Assembly: GCA_018056205.1 (NCBI GenBank)
Contig: JAGPGC010000009.1
Span: 1-16,859 of the forward strand
Source of the DNA: Candidatus Atribacteria bacterium
GTDB taxonomy: Bacteria > Atribacterota > Atribacteria > Atribacterales > Atribacteraceae
Reading direction: 5' to 3'
DNA length: 16,859 nucleotides
Every line of letters begins with the position of its first letter. The first letter of the stretch is position 1. Both the position numbers and the translations under genes were made by a program. The notes under the pieces are model-generated. The model saw nothing but the letters and a program-made list of their open reading frames with translations. It was not told the origin of the DNA and searched no databases. This document shows positions 15,509-16,859 of the stretch, in pieces.

Positions 15509-16345
15509 GTGATCGAATTTAAGGGAGTAACTTTCTGGTTTTCCGAAGATGAAACACTCATCGAAAAAAAGGATGAAGTTCTTTGCAATGTTGAACTCGT
15601 TATTCCTAAGGGTGAGTTTATTGTTTTATTGGGAAGGAATGGTTCGGGAAAATCCACCTTAGCAAAACATTGTAATGGATTATTACTTCCTAAAAAAGGA
15701 ACAGTCATCGTAGATGGAAAAAGTACCAGCCAACCAGAGTTTTTGTGGGATATTCGTCAAAAAGTAGGGTTGGTTTTTCAAAATCCTGATAATCAGATTA
15801 TTGCTACCACTGTTGAAGAGGATGTTGCCTTTGGGCCAGAAAATCTTGGGGTGCCTCAAGATGAAATACGAAGGCGCATTGATATGGCGTTAAATATTGT
15901 TAGAATGAATGATTTTCGGAAAAAAGAACCCCATCTCCTCTCCGGTGGTCAAAAACAGCGAGTGGCAATCGCTGGTGTTTTGGCTATGCAACCGGAGTAT
16001 TTAGTACTCGATGAAGCAACTTCAATGCTTGACCCCGAAGGCAGAAGTGAAATTATGACGCTTATTTCAGAACTAAGAGGATCAATGACCATTTTTCATA
16101 TAACCCATTTTATTGAAGAAGCGGTTGATGCTGATCGGGTAATTGTTATGGATCAGGGTCAAATTGTTGCCCAAGGAAAACCAGCCGATATTTTTAATCA
16201 GAGAGATCAAATTTACGAATGGGGTTTGGAACTCCCACTAGTATCGGAAACTGCCTGGATCTTAAGGAGGGGGTTTCCGGAGTTATTTCCATCGCTTCCC
16301 CTTCAAGCCGAAGAACTGGTGGCTGCCTTGTGTTCATATGTTTAG
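15509..16345 (+). CDS. ecfA1: ECF transporter ATPase EcfA1 (GTG start)
   Basis: This is one of two cytosolic ATPases that power energy-coupling factor transporters for vitamins or metal ions. The 278-residue product has Walker A GRNGSGKST at residues 42-50, Q-loop Q91 in FQNPDNQ, signature LSGGQKQR at 144-151, Walker B LVLDEA at 165-170 and H-loop His200 (ITHF). FQNPDNQ and VAFGPENLG are typical of the EcfA/CbiO group. AAAGGA at 15494-15499 lies nine bases before GTG 15509. It follows the rplQ terminator, the standard location in Firmicutes and relatives. Which substrate it serves depends on S-components not seen here. It overlaps ecfA2 by 16 bases. Confidence 0.94.
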   Translation: MIEFKGVTFWFSEDETLIEKKDEVLCNVELVIPKGEFIVLLGRNGSGKSTLAKHCNGLLLPKKGTVIVDGKSTSQPEFLWDIRQKVGLVFQNPDNQIIATTVEEDVAFGPENLGVPQDEIRRRIDMALNIVRMNDFRKKEPHLLSGGQKQRVAIAGVLAMQPEYLVLDEATSMLDPEGRSEIMTLISELRGSMTIFHITHFIEEAVDADRVIVMDQGQIVAQGKPADIFNQRDQIYEWGLELPLVSETAWILRRGFPELFPSLPLQAEELVAALCSYV

Positions 16346-16859
16346 AAAACGTTCATTTTAGTTATTTCCAAAATACTCCTTTTGAAGTTCAAGCCTTGCG
16401 AGATGTCACTCTCACTGTTGAGAGAGGAGAGTCGGTCGGTATTATCGGAAGAACTGGCTGTGGAAAATCCACTCTTATCCAACATTTTAATGCTCTGCTC
16501 TTTCCCACTCAAGGAACGGTTTTAATTGATGGCGAAAAAATCCCAAAAAAAGGTTTACAATTAAGAGAAATACGAAGAAAAATTGGGTTGGTATTTCAAT
16601 ATCCTGAACAGCAAATTTTTGAAGAAACCGTTTTTGATGAAGTCGCTTTTGGTCCACGAAATAATGGGATGAGTGGAGAAAATTTAGAAAAAACGGTAAG
16701 GTGGGCTTTGGAAAGTGTTGGTTTGGACTATCAGGACCTGTATAAAAAGAATCCTTTTGAATTAAGTGGTGGTCAGATGAGGCGAGTTGCCATAGCTAGT
16801 GTTCTTTCGATGCGACCTGAAGCATTAGTTCTTGATGAACCAACTGCTGGACTTGATCC
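16330..16859 (+). CDS. ecfA2: ECF transporter ATPase EcfA2, 3' truncated by window edge (GTG start)
   Basis: This is the second ATPase of the ECF module, pairing with EcfA1 to drive the membrane subunit EcfT. The frame reads MFICLENVHFSYFQNTPFEVQ from GTG 16330, about 176 residues to the edge. It has Walker A GRTGCGKST, Q-loop FQYPEQQIFEETV with VAFGPRN, signature LSGGQMRR and Walker B LVLDEP followed by TAGLDP. FQYPEQQ and ELSGGQMRR are typical of EcfA2 rather than EcfA1. The GTG has only a weak GGTGG seven bases upstream and overlaps ecfA1 by 16 bases, so coupled translation is likely. ecfT would be expected next, outside the window. Confidence 0.92.
   Translation, partial: MFICLENVHFSYFQNTPFEVQALRDVTLTVERGESVGIIGRTGCGKSTLIQHFNALLFPTQGTVLIDGEKIPKKGLQLREIRRKIGLVFQYPEQQIFEETVFDEVAFGPRNNGMSGENLEKTVRWALESVGLDYQDLYKKNPFELSGGQMRRVAIASVLSMRPEALVLDEPTAGLD

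Noticed and set aside
15364..15708. 114-codon minus-strand frame across rplQ, the terminator and ecfA1
   Set aside because: It crosses a strong terminator and two conserved + strand genes and resembles no family I recognise.
1..16859. A novel defence, mobile or biosynthetic system
   Set aside because: Every sizeable frame that is not a shadow belongs to a known housekeeping family in conserved order. No direct-repeat array, insertion sequence ends, integrase or composition break was seen.

Overview
This window is a canonical bacterial ribosomal-protein supercluster, on the + strand throughout. It carries the 3' end of tuf, then the S10, spc and alpha gene sets as one nearly gapless array. 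After a strong intrinsic terminator come the two ATPase genes of an energy-coupling factor (ECF) vitamin/metal transporter, the second cut by the window edge. I found no mobile element, CRISPR array, tRNA or rRNA, and no gene that I could not assign to a family. I do not see an undescribed system here. The points worth a second look concern translation starts, overlaps and leader structure.

Organism: clearly a bacterium, moderately AT-leaning, with strong AAGGAGG-type Shine-Dalgarno sites. The order tuf-rpsJ ... secY-adk-map-infA-rpmJ-rpsM-rpsK-rpsD-rpoA-rplQ-ecfA1-ecfA2 resembles Clostridia-like Firmicutes and several deep anaerobic lineages such as Atribacterota or Synergistota. I cannot place it more finely from sequence alone. 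S4, S14, L24, L36 and adenylate kinase all carry intact zinc-binding cysteine sets.

Layout: 1-323 tuf end. 370-5387 S10 set (rpsJ, rplC, rplD, rplW, rplB, rpsS, rplV, rpsC, rplP, rpmC, rpsQ). 5362-10641 spc set (rplN, rplX, rplE, rpsN, rpsH, rplF, rplR, rpsE, rpmD, rplO, secY). 10662-12298 adk, map, infA. 12299-12498 is the only long gap before the terminator, AT-rich with a small structured GC-richer island. 12499-15430 alpha set (rpmJ, rpsM, rpsK, rpsD, rpoA, rplQ). 15465-15489 terminator. 15509-16859 ecfA1 and partial ecfA2.

How it works together: the genes supply much of both ribosomal subunits, the elongation factor EF-Tu, initiation factor IF-1, the SecY protein-export channel, methionine aminopeptidase for trimming nascent proteins, adenylate kinase for nucleotide balance, and the RNA polymerase alpha subunit. 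This links the growth-rate-dependent production of transcription, translation and secretion machinery. Gaps up to 12298 are at most 46 bases and several genes overlap, so cotranscription and translational coupling are likely. Several starts are non-ATG (TTG or GTG), and I chose starts by Shine-Dalgarno spacing.
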